Shown here: in pieces, positions 54,776-63,167 of the stretch
How the letters are laid out: each line of letters opens with the position of its first letter
Position numbering within the stretch: position 1 is the stretch's first letter
Origin: CAVYGM01 sp963768025
GTDB taxonomy: Bacteria > Bacteroidota > Bacteroidia > Cytophagales > Spirosomataceae
Direction: 5' to 3'
Length of the DNA: 64,000 nt
Assembly (NCBI GenBank): GCA_963768025.1
Contig: CAVYGM010000004.1
Coordinates: forward strand, 1-64,000
Notes under the pieces: generated by a model
Told to the model about the DNA's origin: nothing
Databases searched by the model: none
Seen by the model: only the letters and a program-made list of their open reading frames with translations
Program-made: the position numbers and the translations under genes

Positions 54776-57229
54776 ATGAGATTAAACCGCTTTTTCTTCT
54801 TTCTTATCCTGCTTGCAGGAGTCACTACCACCTACGCTCAAAAGCAATTACAAGGAATACTCCGCGACAAAGCCACTAATGAACCCGTGCCGTACGTGAG
54901 TGTGGCCGTGTACCCTTTGACCGACTCCGTAGCCGTGGGAGGCACCATTTCCGACTCTACCGGACGGTTTCAGTTGGCTGGCCTCCCGGTAGGGCAATTT
55001 ATCCTAAAAACTTTTTTTATCGGCTACAAGCCCCTCCAACGGGAGGTTACCATCCGGCGCGGTCAGCCCCAGGACCTGGGTACCCTCGCGTTGGAAGCTG
55101 AATCGAAACTACTGGAAGAAGTACTCGTAACGGGCCAACGCGCCAATGTACTCATCAAAGCCGACCGGCAAAGCTACCGTGCGGCTCAGTTCCAGTCGGC
55201 GGCGGGCGGCACGGCTACCGATGTACTGCGCAATTTGCCCGGCATTAGCGTCAACGCCGAGGGCGAGGTAAGTCTACGAGGTACCAACGGCTTTCTGGTG
55301 CTACTCAATGGCAAGCCCGTGCAGGCCAACCTGGGCACATTACTGAGCCAGCTGCCCGCCAATACCATCGAGTCCATTGAGGTCATTACTACCCCCAACG
55401 CCCGCTTTGATCCCGACGGGAAGGCGGGGATCATTGCCATCATTACCAAAAAAGGTACCGAAACCGGCTGGTCGGCGCTGGTCAACGGTATGGTAGGTCT
55501 TCCCAGTGTATCGTCGTTTGACAATGCCCGCGATCCCCGCCGGTACAGCCTGGATGGTACCCTCAACTACCGCTCGGAGCATTGGGACTTGGCGCTTAGC
55601 TCGGCCTACATCCGCAACGACATCGCCGGGCGACGCGTGGGCGACGTAAGTACCACCATTGGGGATCGGATTACCCGTTTCCCGTCCGAGGGCGAGCGGA
55701 GTTTTGACCGCTATACCTTCACCAATCGCCTGGCCGTGGCCTACGTACCCAATGCATTTAACAGCTGGAACGCCGGTCTGTATTTCAGTAAACGCACCGA
55801 AGACCGACTGGCGGATATTTTCTACAACAATACCACCACCAACCGCACTACCGGGCAGGTCATCAACCGCATCAGCTACTTCAACAGCAACCTGGTACGC
55901 AAGCAGGGTGAGTTTTACACCGCCAACCTGGACTACCTGCATACCTTCACCAACAAAGCCACCCTCAGCGCCGGGGCCCTGTACGAGTATGACTACATCA
56001 GCGGCTTCACCGCCAACCGCAACCTGAACCAGACCAACTTCCGCGATACGCTGCAGTATACCATCACCACCACCGACCGGCCTATTCGGAACTTCCGCGC
56101 TAACCTCGACGCCAGCTGGCCCGTAGCGGGCGGCAAGCTGGAAGCAGGTTACCAATACCGCCACCAGCAGGACAATGGAGATTATCTCTACCGCGAGCAG
56201 CAGGGCAACGGCGGTTCGCTTCTAGTGTTTCCTGAGTTTACGGGTTTAGTAGAAATTACCAACCGCATCCATAGTCTGTACACCCAGTATTCGGCAACCC
56301 GCAACAAGGTGGATTTTACCGCCGGGCTGCGGTACGAGTACTCCGAGCGTTTGCTGGACGCGCAGCAGGATCAGTCGTTTGCTTTGCGGCTGAATAACCT
56401 GTTTCCGTCGTTTAACCTGCTATACCGGGCCAAGGAAGACCTGAGCCTGCGGGCCGGATTCAGTCGGCGGGTGCAGCGCAGCAGCAACCTGGCCCTGAAC
56501 CCACTACCCGAGCGCGAGCACTCCGAAACCCTCGAACAGGGCGACCCGCGCTTGCTGCCGGAGTTTGTGAATCTAGGCGAAATAAGCCTGAGCAAGCAGC
56601 TGGGCGAAAGTACCCTCCTGGCCACGGTATATTACCAGGGCATCGAAAACATCATCAACCGCGTGAACCGCGTGTACGCCGATACCATCCTGAGTCGGAT
56701 CTATACCAACGCCGGCCTGGCCCAGCGCACCGGCCTAGAACTAGCCGCCGACCTGAAACTCAATAAACGCTGGAAGCTGTACCTGGGGGGTAATCTCTAC
56801 CGCTACTCTATCGCCGGGCAGCTCTTTCAGAACGAGGTTATCTTCGACCGGGCCGCCTGGACGTACTCATTGAACGCGAATACGACCGTACAGGCTACCC
56901 CTACCCTCTCCGTTCAGGGTACGGTCAACTACCTGTCGCGGCGCATTACGGCGCAGGGCGAAGACTCCCGCTTTCTGATTCCGAGCCTATCGGTGAAGAA
57001 GACCCTGCTCAACAACCGCCTCACCGTGCAGGCCCAGTGGCAAAACATCGGTTTGGGTTTCCTGCCCAGCAATGAGCAGCGCATCACTACCCGCGGCCGG
57101 GATTTTTTCACCACAACTAACTACATTCAGGAAAAGGATATTTTCCTTATCAATCTCAGCTATTCCCTGCGGCAACTGAGCAAACGCACCAAGCTGCCGG
57201 GCAATGAGTTTGGTGATAAGGAATTCTAG
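54776..57229 (+). CDS. TonB-type outer-membrane beta-barrel receptor
   Basis: 817 residues, intact. Signal peptide FFFLILLAGVTTTYAQ; carboxypeptidase-D-like regulatory domain (KQLQGILRDKATNEPVPYVS) at 22-105; plug domain with VLRNLPGISVNAEGEVSLRG and ESIEVITTPNARFDPDGKAG at about 140-230; then a barrel of OMP_b-brl_3 type with TonB-independent-looking N-terminus. It ends in strand DIFLINLSYSLRQL followed by a basic tail. It is of the same subfamily as the broken receptor at 25746. No SusD gene is adjacent, so it is not a standard polysaccharide locus. TAACTTTTG near 54717 may be part of its promoter. Confidence 0.9.
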   Translation: MRLNRFFFFLILLAGVTTTYAQKQLQGILRDKATNEPVPYVSVAVYPLTDSVAVGGTISDSTGRFQLAGLPVGQFILKTFFIGYKPLQREVTIRRGQPQDLGTLALEAESKLLEEVLVTGQRANVLIKADRQSYRAAQFQSAAGGTATDVLRNLPGISVNAEGEVSLRGTNGFLVLLNGKPVQANLGTLLSQLPANTIESIEVITTPNARFDPDGKAGIIAIITKKGTETGWSALVNGMVGLPSVSSFDNARDPRRYSLDGTLNYRSEHWDLALSSAYIRNDIAGRRVGDVSTTIGDRITRFPSEGERSFDRYTFTNRLAVAYVPNAFNSWNAGLYFSKRTEDRLADIFYNNTTTNRTTGQVINRISYFNSNLVRKQGEFYTANLDYLHTFTNKATLSAGALYEYDYISGFTANRNLNQTNFRDTLQYTITTTDRPIRNFRANLDASWPVAGGKLEAGYQYRHQQDNGDYLYREQQGNGGSLLVFPEFTGLVEITNRIHSLYTQYSATRNKVDFTAGLRYEYSERLLDAQQDQSFALRLNNLFPSFNLLYRAKEDLSLRAGFSRRVQRSSNLALNPLPEREHSETLEQGDPRLLPEFVNLGEISLSKQLGESTLLATVYYQGIENIINRVNRVYADTILSRIYTNAGLAQRTGLELAADLKLNKRWKLYLGGNLYRYSIAGQLFQNEVIFDRAAWTYSLNANTTVQATPTLSVQGTVNYLSRRITAQGEDSRFLIPSLSVKKTLLNNRLTVQAQWQNIGLGFLPSNEQRITTRGRDFFTTTNYIQEKDIFLINLSYSLRQLSKRTKLPGNEFGDKEF

Positions 57230-57370
57230 TGAGTCTACGGCCAGGCTTTGGGATACTGGTACAATTCTTTGGCACCCTGGAAGTAGGACAAAGCACATCG
57301 GGTGAAACACTGCTTAAGGTACCCCGTGCTTTATTCTGCAGAACCGGATGTTTAACCAAACAATGCGACA

Positions 57371-57616
57371 ATGGATGTAATCATAAAAGACCCACGGAAT
57401 AACCAGCAAGTAAAACTTACCGCCGAACCCGAAGACTACAACGGTGAGCAGGGACTACGGATCGTATTCCCCGAAAAAGACTCATTTGTAATGGTATACC
57501 GGAACGATGAATGGGAAGTGGTAGACGAAGAGTTTGTGAATCCCGACCTGGTAGAAATCATTGGCAAGGCGCTGCACCCAAGGGCCCGTTATTCGGCCAA
57601 CTCCCACGCCGAATAG
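57371..57616 (+). CDS. Small hypothetical protein, 81 residues
   Basis: MDVIIKDPRNNQQVKLTAEP, then DYNGEQGLRIVFPEKDSFVM, VYRNDEWEVVDEEFVNPDLV, EIIGKALHPRARYSANSHAE. Alternating strands followed by a helix suggest a compact alpha/beta domain. It is acidic, soluble and without signal peptide. I do not recognise a family. It looks real because the ATG is preceded by a gene-free leader, the composition is protein-like throughout, and a clean terminator follows 20 bases after the stop. Confidence 0.7.
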   Translation: MDVIIKDPRNNQQVKLTAEPEDYNGEQGLRIVFPEKDSFVMVYRNDEWEVVDEEFVNPDLVEIIGKALHPRARYSANSHAE

Positions 57617-57635
57617 AGTTTCAATAATCTTAATT

Positions 57636-57665
57636 GGCCCGCTGGTTTACTGAGCGGGCTTTTTT
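57636..57665 (+). terminator. Rho-independent terminator
   Basis: Arms GCCCGCT and AGCGGGC around a nine-base loop, then six Ts. It ends the 81-residue protein gene. Confidence 0.9.
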
Positions 57666-57868
57666 GTGGTTGACCTTGTTTGGGGAATTTTTGGGTCTGT
57701 ATTCCCTACCCCAATCAGGCATAGGATTTTTAGCAAAGTCAAGACCCCTTTCCGAAAAAAATAAAATGTATCGCGCCGTAAGTACGCTAGACAAATAGAT
57801 TACTCTTTCTATAAAGATCTGAAAGTCAAATAAACAACGCCAATAGAAAACTAACAGCGACGTAAAGA

Positions 57869-59371
57869 ATGGCTAATATCAGGAAGTCCCAAAAATACGA
57901 TGTGGTATTGATCGGGGCCGGGATCATGAGCGCCACCCTTGGCATGCTGCTCAAAGAACTGGATCCATCGCTGACCATCGAGATCATCGAACGCCTCGAC
58001 CATGCCGCCGCCGAAAGCTCTGACGCCTGGAACAACGCCGGCACCGGTCACTCGGCTTTCTGCGAACTCAACTATACCCCCCAGCTCCCCGATGGCTCAG
58101 TGGATATTTCCAAGGCGATAAAGATTGCCGAGTCCTTCGAAGTTTCGAGGCAATTTTGGGCTCACCTTACCCAACACGACTTTGTGGAGCTACCCGGTAC
58201 CTTTATCCGGCCCATCCCGCACATGAGTTTTGTATGGGGCGACGATAATGTTGAGTTTCTCAAAAAGCGCTACGAAACCTTGCAACAATGTATACTGTTT
58301 CGCGAAATGCAGTATTCCGAAGACCGCCAGCAACTCTTTGACTGGATGCCCCTGGTGATGGAAGGCCGTAGCGCCGATCAGCGGGTAGCCGCCACCTACA
58401 TGCCCCTCGGTACCGATGTGAACTTCGGCGCTTTGACCCGCGCCATGTTCAACTGCCTGAAAGAAATGGAGGGCGTCACCCTGCACTTCAACCAGGAGGT
58501 GCATGGCCTTGACCGACAAAAAGATGAATCATGGGAGGTGAACATCCGCGATAGATCCACGCACGACAAGCGTAGAATCAACGGTCGGTTTGTGTTCATT
58601 GGTGCTGGTGGTGGCTCTCTGCCTTTATTGCTCAAATCAGGCATCCCCGAAGGGCGGGGTTTTGGGGGCTTCCCCGTGAGCGGGCAGTGGCTGCGCTGCA
58701 CCAACCCGGACATCATCCGTCGCCACCACGCCAAGGTATACGGCAAAGCCGCCGTGGGCTCGCCGCCCATGTCGGTGCCCCACCTGGATACCCGCATGAT
58801 CAAAGGCAAGCAGGAGCTACTCTTTGGTCCGTACGCCGGTTTTACCACTAAGTTTTTGAAAAAAGGCTCTTATTTCGACCTTCCTTTCTCGGTGAAGCTG
58901 CAAAACATCCGCCCCATGCTGGCGGCGGGTCTGCACAATATTCCCCTTACCAAATATCTCATCGATCAGGTACGGCAGTCGCCCGAAGAGCGGTTGGAAG
59001 CCCTGCGGGAGTACTTTCCCGAAGCCCGTTCGAACGACTGGGAACTTGAAATTGCCGGTCAACGCGTGCAGGTAATCAAAAAAGACGAGGAAGAGGGTGG
59101 TATTCTGGAATTCGGCACCGAGGTGGTCAGCGCCGCCGACGGGAGCCTGGCTGCCCTGCTGGGGGCGTCGCCGGGTGCCTCCACGGCCGTATCCATAATG
59201 CTGAGCTTGCTAAAACGATGCTTTCCGGAAAACTATCAGTCCGAGGCCTGGCAACAGAAGCTGCGGGAAATGATTCCCTCTTACGGGCAGTCCCTGGGAG
59301 ACAACCCAAAGCTTTGCCACGAAATTCGCACTTATACGAGCGAAGTGTTAGGTTTGCAGGAAAAAGTATGA
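57869..59371 (+). CDS. mqo: Malate:quinone oxidoreductase
   Basis: 500 residues, normal length. It oxidises malate to oxaloacetate and passes electrons to the quinone pool at the membrane, replacing or helping malate dehydrogenase in the TCA cycle. The FAD site is YDVVLIGAGIMSATLGMLLK at residues 9-28; family motifs include ESSDAWNNAGTGHSAFCELN, LPGTFIRPIPHMSFVWGDDN, GAGGGSLPLLLKSGI, FGPYAGFTTKFLKKGS and GASPGASTAVSIMLSLLKRC. Peripheral membrane protein with no signal peptide. Its stop overlaps the ATG of the next gene (ATGA), so the two are translated together. Confidence 0.96.
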   Translation: MANIRKSQKYDVVLIGAGIMSATLGMLLKELDPSLTIEIIERLDHAAAESSDAWNNAGTGHSAFCELNYTPQLPDGSVDISKAIKIAESFEVSRQFWAHLTQHDFVELPGTFIRPIPHMSFVWGDDNVEFLKKRYETLQQCILFREMQYSEDRQQLFDWMPLVMEGRSADQRVAATYMPLGTDVNFGALTRAMFNCLKEMEGVTLHFNQEVHGLDRQKDESWEVNIRDRSTHDKRRINGRFVFIGAGGGSLPLLLKSGIPEGRGFGGFPVSGQWLRCTNPDIIRRHHAKVYGKAAVGSPPMSVPHLDTRMIKGKQELLFGPYAGFTTKFLKKGSYFDLPFSVKLQNIRPMLAAGLHNIPLTKYLIDQVRQSPEERLEALREYFPEARSNDWELEIAGQRVQVIKKDEEEGGILEFGTEVVSAADGSLAALLGASPGASTAVSIMLSLLKRCFPENYQSEAWQQKLREMIPSYGQSLGDNPKLCHEIRTYTSEVLGLQEKV

Positions 59372-60276
59372 GCAAATTCACCCTGGCCATTCACGGTGGT
59401 TCGTGCTGGATAGATCCCGCGAAGATTACCCCTGAGGCCGAAAAAACATACTACGCTGCCCTGGACGAAGCCCTCACGGCGGGACATGGCCTGTTGGCCA
59501 ACGGAGGTACCTCCCTGGATGCTGTACAGGCTGCGGTTACCATCCTGGAAGATAATCCCCTCTTCAATGCTGGACGCGGATCAGCCTTTACCTATACCCA
59601 CTTTCACGAAATGGACGCCGCCATCATGTGTGGAAACACCCTACGAGCCGGAGCTGTAGCCGGCGTCCGCAATGTCCGGAATCCCATAGCCCTGGCGCGG
59701 ACAGTTTTGAACAAAACCAATAATGTACTTCTGGCAGGCTTAGGGGCGGAAACTTTTGCTCGGGAACAGGGAATACCTTTCGAAGAAGATGCTTATTTCT
59801 ATACCGCAGACCGTTTTGAGGAATTACAACTGGCAAAATCACAAATCCCAGCCTGCAATACGGGCAAAGGCACCGTGGGAGCCGTAGCCTTGGACACCTT
59901 CGGAAATATGGCTGCAGCTACTTCCACGGGAGGTTTTCCCAATAAAAATTACGGTAGAATAGGCGACAGCCCCATCATTGGTAGTGGTACCTATGCCAAT
60001 AATAGTGCCTGTGCGGTATCGTGCACCGGCGAAGGCGAGTACTTCATGCAGGCCGTGGCGGCCTACGATGTATACTGCCTCATGGAGTACAAAGGTCTCT
60101 CGCTTGGAGAAGCCTGTCGGCTGGTTGTATTAGACAAAATCAAGAATGCCGGTGGAAAAGGCGGGCTTATCGCCGTGGACAAAGACGGCAACGCCGAACT
60201 GGTGGTTAACTGCGACGTGATGTTCCGGGCCTGGAAGAATGAACGAGGCGAGGGAGGAAGGGGTATTTTGTCGTGA
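59368..60276 (+). CDS. iaaA: Isoaspartyl peptidase / plant-type L-asparaginase
   Basis: 302 residues from ATG 59368. An N-terminal-nucleophile hydrolase that self-cleaves to alpha and beta chains; the cut falls before the Thr in NTGKGTVGAVALDTFG near residue 167, so that Thr becomes the catalytic N-terminus. Other motifs are LAIHGGSCW, LEDNPLFNAGRGSAFTY, MDAAIMCGNTLRAGAVAGV and the glycine-rich GDSPIIGSGTYANN. It releases aspartate from isoaspartyl dipeptides or asparagine. Aspartate and oxaloacetate are one transamination apart, so the coupling with mqo is metabolically sensible. No export signal. Confidence 0.92.
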   Translation: MSKFTLAIHGGSCWIDPAKITPEAEKTYYAALDEALTAGHGLLANGGTSLDAVQAAVTILEDNPLFNAGRGSAFTYTHFHEMDAAIMCGNTLRAGAVAGVRNVRNPIALARTVLNKTNNVLLAGLGAETFAREQGIPFEEDAYFYTADRFEELQLAKSQIPACNTGKGTVGAVALDTFGNMAAATSTGGFPNKNYGRIGDSPIIGSGTYANNSACAVSCTGEGEYFMQAVAAYDVYCLMEYKGLSLGEACRLVVLDKIKNAGGKGGLIAVDKDGNAELVVNCDVMFRAWKNERGEGGRGILS

Positions 60277-60341
60277 AATTGGGTATGGTTTGGGTATGAT
60301 ACTCAAGCTTTTCTTTTAACTAAACCAGATATCTGCTCCAT

Positions 60342-60370
60342 AAAAAAAGAGAGAGCAAAAGCCCTCTCCT
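60342..60370 (-). terminator. Rho-independent terminator (minus strand)
   Basis: On the minus strand arms GAGAGGGC and GCTCTCTC (one mismatch) enclose TTTT and are followed by seven Ts. It ends the lipoprotein gene at 60395. Confidence 0.8.
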
Positions 60371-60394
60371 CTGATAAAATATAGGTGTCAACGT

Positions 60395-60865
60395 TTACTT
60401 CCTTTTAAATTCCAGAAAATCCGTAGTGGTGGAAGTGGTAGAACCTGGGTCGGTAAACTTGATCGTAATGCCAATGTATTCGGTTCCGTTGGTTAACAAG
60501 GATTTCACCCCTTCACCCTGAATCTTCCGGGACTTCAACACCCCGTCAGAATTCAGCACGGCATCCTGATCAATGGTAAAGGTATTGGGATTAAGCACCT
60601 GAATATCAGTCAATGTATACACATCTTTACTCTTTATTTCTTTTCCCTGGTTCCTAAATGTGTAATCAATCGTGTATTGAATGTCAATCATCCTCTCAGC
60701 TGGTGAGGTAATCACCCACGTCTGTGACGTGGAATTATTGCCATCGGCTGTGTTGGTGAAGTACTCCCCTACAAATTCGAGAGCGTAGTCGGGCTCAGGC
60801 TCGTTTTTTTTGTCCTTACAGCTTACAATTGACACAAGGAGTAATGCTACAAATAGTTTTTTCAT
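60395..60865 (-). CDS. Small lipoprotein of unknown function
   Basis: 156 residues. KKLFVALLLVSIVSCKDKKN is a lipoprotein signal with lipobox SIVSC. The mature part is beta-rich and threonine-rich (TADGNNSTSQTWVITSPAER, YTIDYTFRNQGKEIKSKDVY, NTFTIDQDAVLN) and resembles many small Bacteroidota lipoproteins with an immunoglobulin- or lipocalin-like fold, but no family is clear. It has its own terminator and stands alone, divergent from the transglycosylase gene. Confidence 0.78.
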   Translation of the reverse strand: MKKLFVALLLVSIVSCKDKKNEPEPDYALEFVGEYFTNTADGNNSTSQTWVITSPAERMIDIQYTIDYTFRNQGKEIKSKDVYTLTDIQVLNPNTFTIDQDAVLNSDGVLKSRKIQGEGVKSLLTNGTEYIGITIKFTDPGSTTSTTTDFLEFKRK

Positions 60866-61042
60866 AATCGGGATTTTGTAATCAATCTAATGAGTTCCTG
60901 TGGAAAGATGGTTAATTTTAAGGAATAACGAAAATAAAGAGTTGTCATTTTATGTCCTGCATTTTTCTTGTGGAAAGATTCATAAAATTGTGTATAATTG
61001 AGTGAGATCAAAAGAGTACAACCCGTTTTTTTGCCTTCCACT

Positions 61043-62017
61043 ATGAAGATTTTACCTATTTCTCTGCCTACGCTGTGCTACCTTGTGTTACCGGGTATCC
61101 TGTTCCTGGGGGGCTGTAGTACCGATGAATCCTCGGCTTCCAAAAAAGATTCGGCAAGAATTGGGCCCAAAGAGGCGACGCTCTTGAACGCCGATCCGCC
61201 TCAGCACATCACTATGCCCCATCTGCCCGACACCCTGAGTTTTGCGGGCGAGCCGGTACCACTAAGCCGTGAGGACGTGCGGGAGGGGGTGGAATACGAG
61301 CTGGTTGTGAATACATTTCGTCATTCCGGCACTATTTTTATTCTGAAGCGCATAGAACGCTGGCGTCCGCTGATCGAAAAAACTTTACGCGAACAAGGGG
61401 TTCCCACTGATTTTATTTATCTGGCCGTGGCCGAAAGCGAGTTTCAGAATACCGCGCTCTCCTACGCTGGTGCCATGGGCATGTGGCAATTTATGCCGGC
61501 TACCGCCCGCGACTACGGCCTGCATATGGACGCCGACGCCGACATGCGCCGCGACCCCAAGCTTGCTACCGAGGCCGCAAGCCGCTACCTAAAATGGGCC
61601 CACCGACAACTGGGAAGCTGGTCGTTGGTAGCAACTTCCTACAACAAAGGGCTTAGTGGCACTAAAAATATTCTGAAAAGTCAGGGGACAGACAACTTTT
61701 GGGACATGTACCTCAACCCCGAAACGGCACGCTACATGTACCGCCTTATCGCGTTTAAGCTGATTTTGGAAAATCCGAAAGCATATGGCTACTTTCTCCG
61801 GCCCGAAGATCAGTACAAGCCCTACAAATTCAAGACCATCAAAATATCGAAGGAAACCAATCTGATTGCTTTTGCCAAGGAGCACAAGACTACCTACAAG
61901 GAATTGAGGATGCTCAACCCGTGGCTGAACAATTCGGCCACGTATAGCCTCCGTATCCCGGGCAATATGTCCTACGAGATCAGGGTACCCGACCAGAAAG
62001 ACATACCCGGAATATAA
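61043..62017 (+). CDS. MltD-like lytic transglycosylase lipoprotein
   Basis: 324 residues from ATG 61043, which gives a lipoprotein signal (LPGILFLGGCSTDE). Residues 105-265 are an SLT goose-lysozyme-like domain: YLAVAESEFQNTALSYAGAM, with catalytic Glu in AESEF, then GMWQFMPATARDYGLHMD and SWSLVATSYNKG. The last 50 residues (TNLIAFAKEHKTTYKELRML, NPWLN) form a LysM-like peptidoglycan-binding repeat. It cleaves glycan strands of the cell wall with 1,6-anhydro ends. The usual MltD carries two or more clear LysM units; here only one degenerate one is seen. Confidence 0.92.
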   Translation: MKILPISLPTLCYLVLPGILFLGGCSTDESSASKKDSARIGPKEATLLNADPPQHITMPHLPDTLSFAGEPVPLSREDVREGVEYELVVNTFRHSGTIFILKRIERWRPLIEKTLREQGVPTDFIYLAVAESEFQNTALSYAGAMGMWQFMPATARDYGLHMDADADMRRDPKLATEAASRYLKWAHRQLGSWSLVATSYNKGLSGTKNILKSQGTDNFWDMYLNPETARYMYRLIAFKLILENPKAYGYFLRPEDQYKPYKFKTIKISKETNLIAFAKEHKTTYKELRMLNPWLNNSATYSLRIPGNMSYEIRVPDQKDIPGI

Positions 62018-62785
62018 AGAAATCCACCGAAGGTCATGAAAGACTTCGGTACTTGTAAGGTCAGCAAGATCCGCGGAATCGGTTGTCTTTGGTACTGATT
62101 TTCAGGGATTATCCTAAAAATGGGAGGATTTGGAGGTATTCTGCTTATGCTATCTCGATATGCGGATATTTCTTGGATAGCTGGCTTAATTCTATTGATC
62201 TTTTGGATTCCGAACTGTAAAACCACATGTCGATCAGACGCTCTACCCCGTTGTGTTCAAATCCATAAAAATAGAGTATCCAAAGGCGGGTGTTTACCGG
62301 AGCATTCACCCCTAGCTTAATCTTTTTGACTCTATCAGGCTCAATCAGACGACTTCCGACGTCTATCCTTAGCTTACTTGATAATAACTGCATAACGCTG
62401 CTAAATTAAAGTCTATTGAAATTACAAAACAAGAACTCCATGGAAGTAGGCGTCATTCATGTCTCATTCGCCCCTCCCGGTTCATTCTGTTTACTGGTTT
62501 TGCTTACCAATCCAGCAACCTCCCGAGCGGCTTCTAGTTCCTTAAGCAACTTTTAACATCTTGCACTTTGGTAAAGAATTGGTAATCATCAATAATGGTG
62601 CCAATTTTATTTATTTTTTAGTCAAAAATAAATAAAATTTGATAATCTAGAAATATTTTTTATGTATAATATAGTAACTATCTTAAAATCATGTAGTTAT
62701 GTATTAATTTGGCAGAATCTACTTCTTCACGTTTTAGGGTCATTTTAACCAAAAAAAAGTTGAATTAGTACATAGCAGCAAATAT

Positions 62786-62802
62786 GTACCCTAAAAGGGT
62801 AC
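62786..62802. repeat. 17-base perfect palindrome
   Basis: GTACCCT-AAA-AGGGTAC in an otherwise A/T-rich gap. It may be an operator or a weak hairpin; no gene starts directly beside it. Confidence 0.5.
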
Positions 62803-62966
62803 GCCAACCTCGGCAGCTCTAGCCAACAAAAAACCAGGTTAGCTGACGATTTTTCACTAATTTATAACTTTATGAAACTTGTAGATTTACGAGATTTTCC
62901 TCTTGACAGGCTTGGGGGGAAGAGGGATACACTGAGGAGACTGAGTATCCATAAAAGAATGGCAAA

Positions 62967-63007
62967 CAAAAAAATAGTCCTGCAAATCATTGATTTACAG
63001 GACTATA
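62967..63007 (-). terminator. Terminator of the tRNA-Arg gene
   Basis: On the minus strand ATAGTCCTG-T-AAATC pairs with GATTT-G-CAGGACTAT around AAT, followed by a T-run (TTTTTTTG). It lies 13 bases after the 3-prime end of the tRNA. Confidence 0.88.
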
Positions 63008-63019
63008 ATAATTTAAGCG

Positions 63020-63092
63020 TGACCCCGACGGGAATCGAACCCATATCTAAAGTTTAGGAAACTTCTATTCTATCCGTTGAACTACGGGGTCA
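63020..63092 (-). tRNA. tRNA-Arg (anticodon CCT)
   Basis: 73 bases that fold into the full cloverleaf: acceptor TGACCCC with GGGGTCA, T-loop GGTTCGATTCC, D-loop with GTTCAACGGAT and an anticodon stem GAAGT/ACTTT with loop TTCCTAA, giving anticodon CCT (complement at 63056-63058). It reads AGG arginine codons. The CCA end is not encoded. A terminator follows and hflX lies upstream on the same strand. Confidence 0.95.
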
Positions 63093-63167
63093 TAGCCACA
63101 CCTTCGGGTCATCAGGTTACCGTTTCGGCCTGCGAATTTCGGGAATTTTCAATTCCTGACCAAACGC

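Larger units (their letters stand above)
62018..63019. other. 1-kb A/T-rich stretch with few certain features
   Basis: A minus-strand frame at 62145-62393 (MQLLSSKLRIDVGSRLIEPD, RLWILYFYGFEHNGVERLID) could be a small gene but has no family match and no clear ribosome site. The middle part 62570-62780 is extremely A/T-rich and noncoding. It also contains a 17-base palindrome (62786-62802) and the tRNA terminator (62967-63007). Confidence 0.45.

Noticed and set aside
54776..57229. A SusC/SusD polysaccharide utilisation locus
   Set aside because: The receptor is of the smaller beta-barrel subfamily and no SusD-like gene is adjacent.
62872..63057. Small plus-strand protein over the tRNA-Arg
   Set aside because: It runs through the tRNA terminator and the tRNA itself; those explain the sequence.
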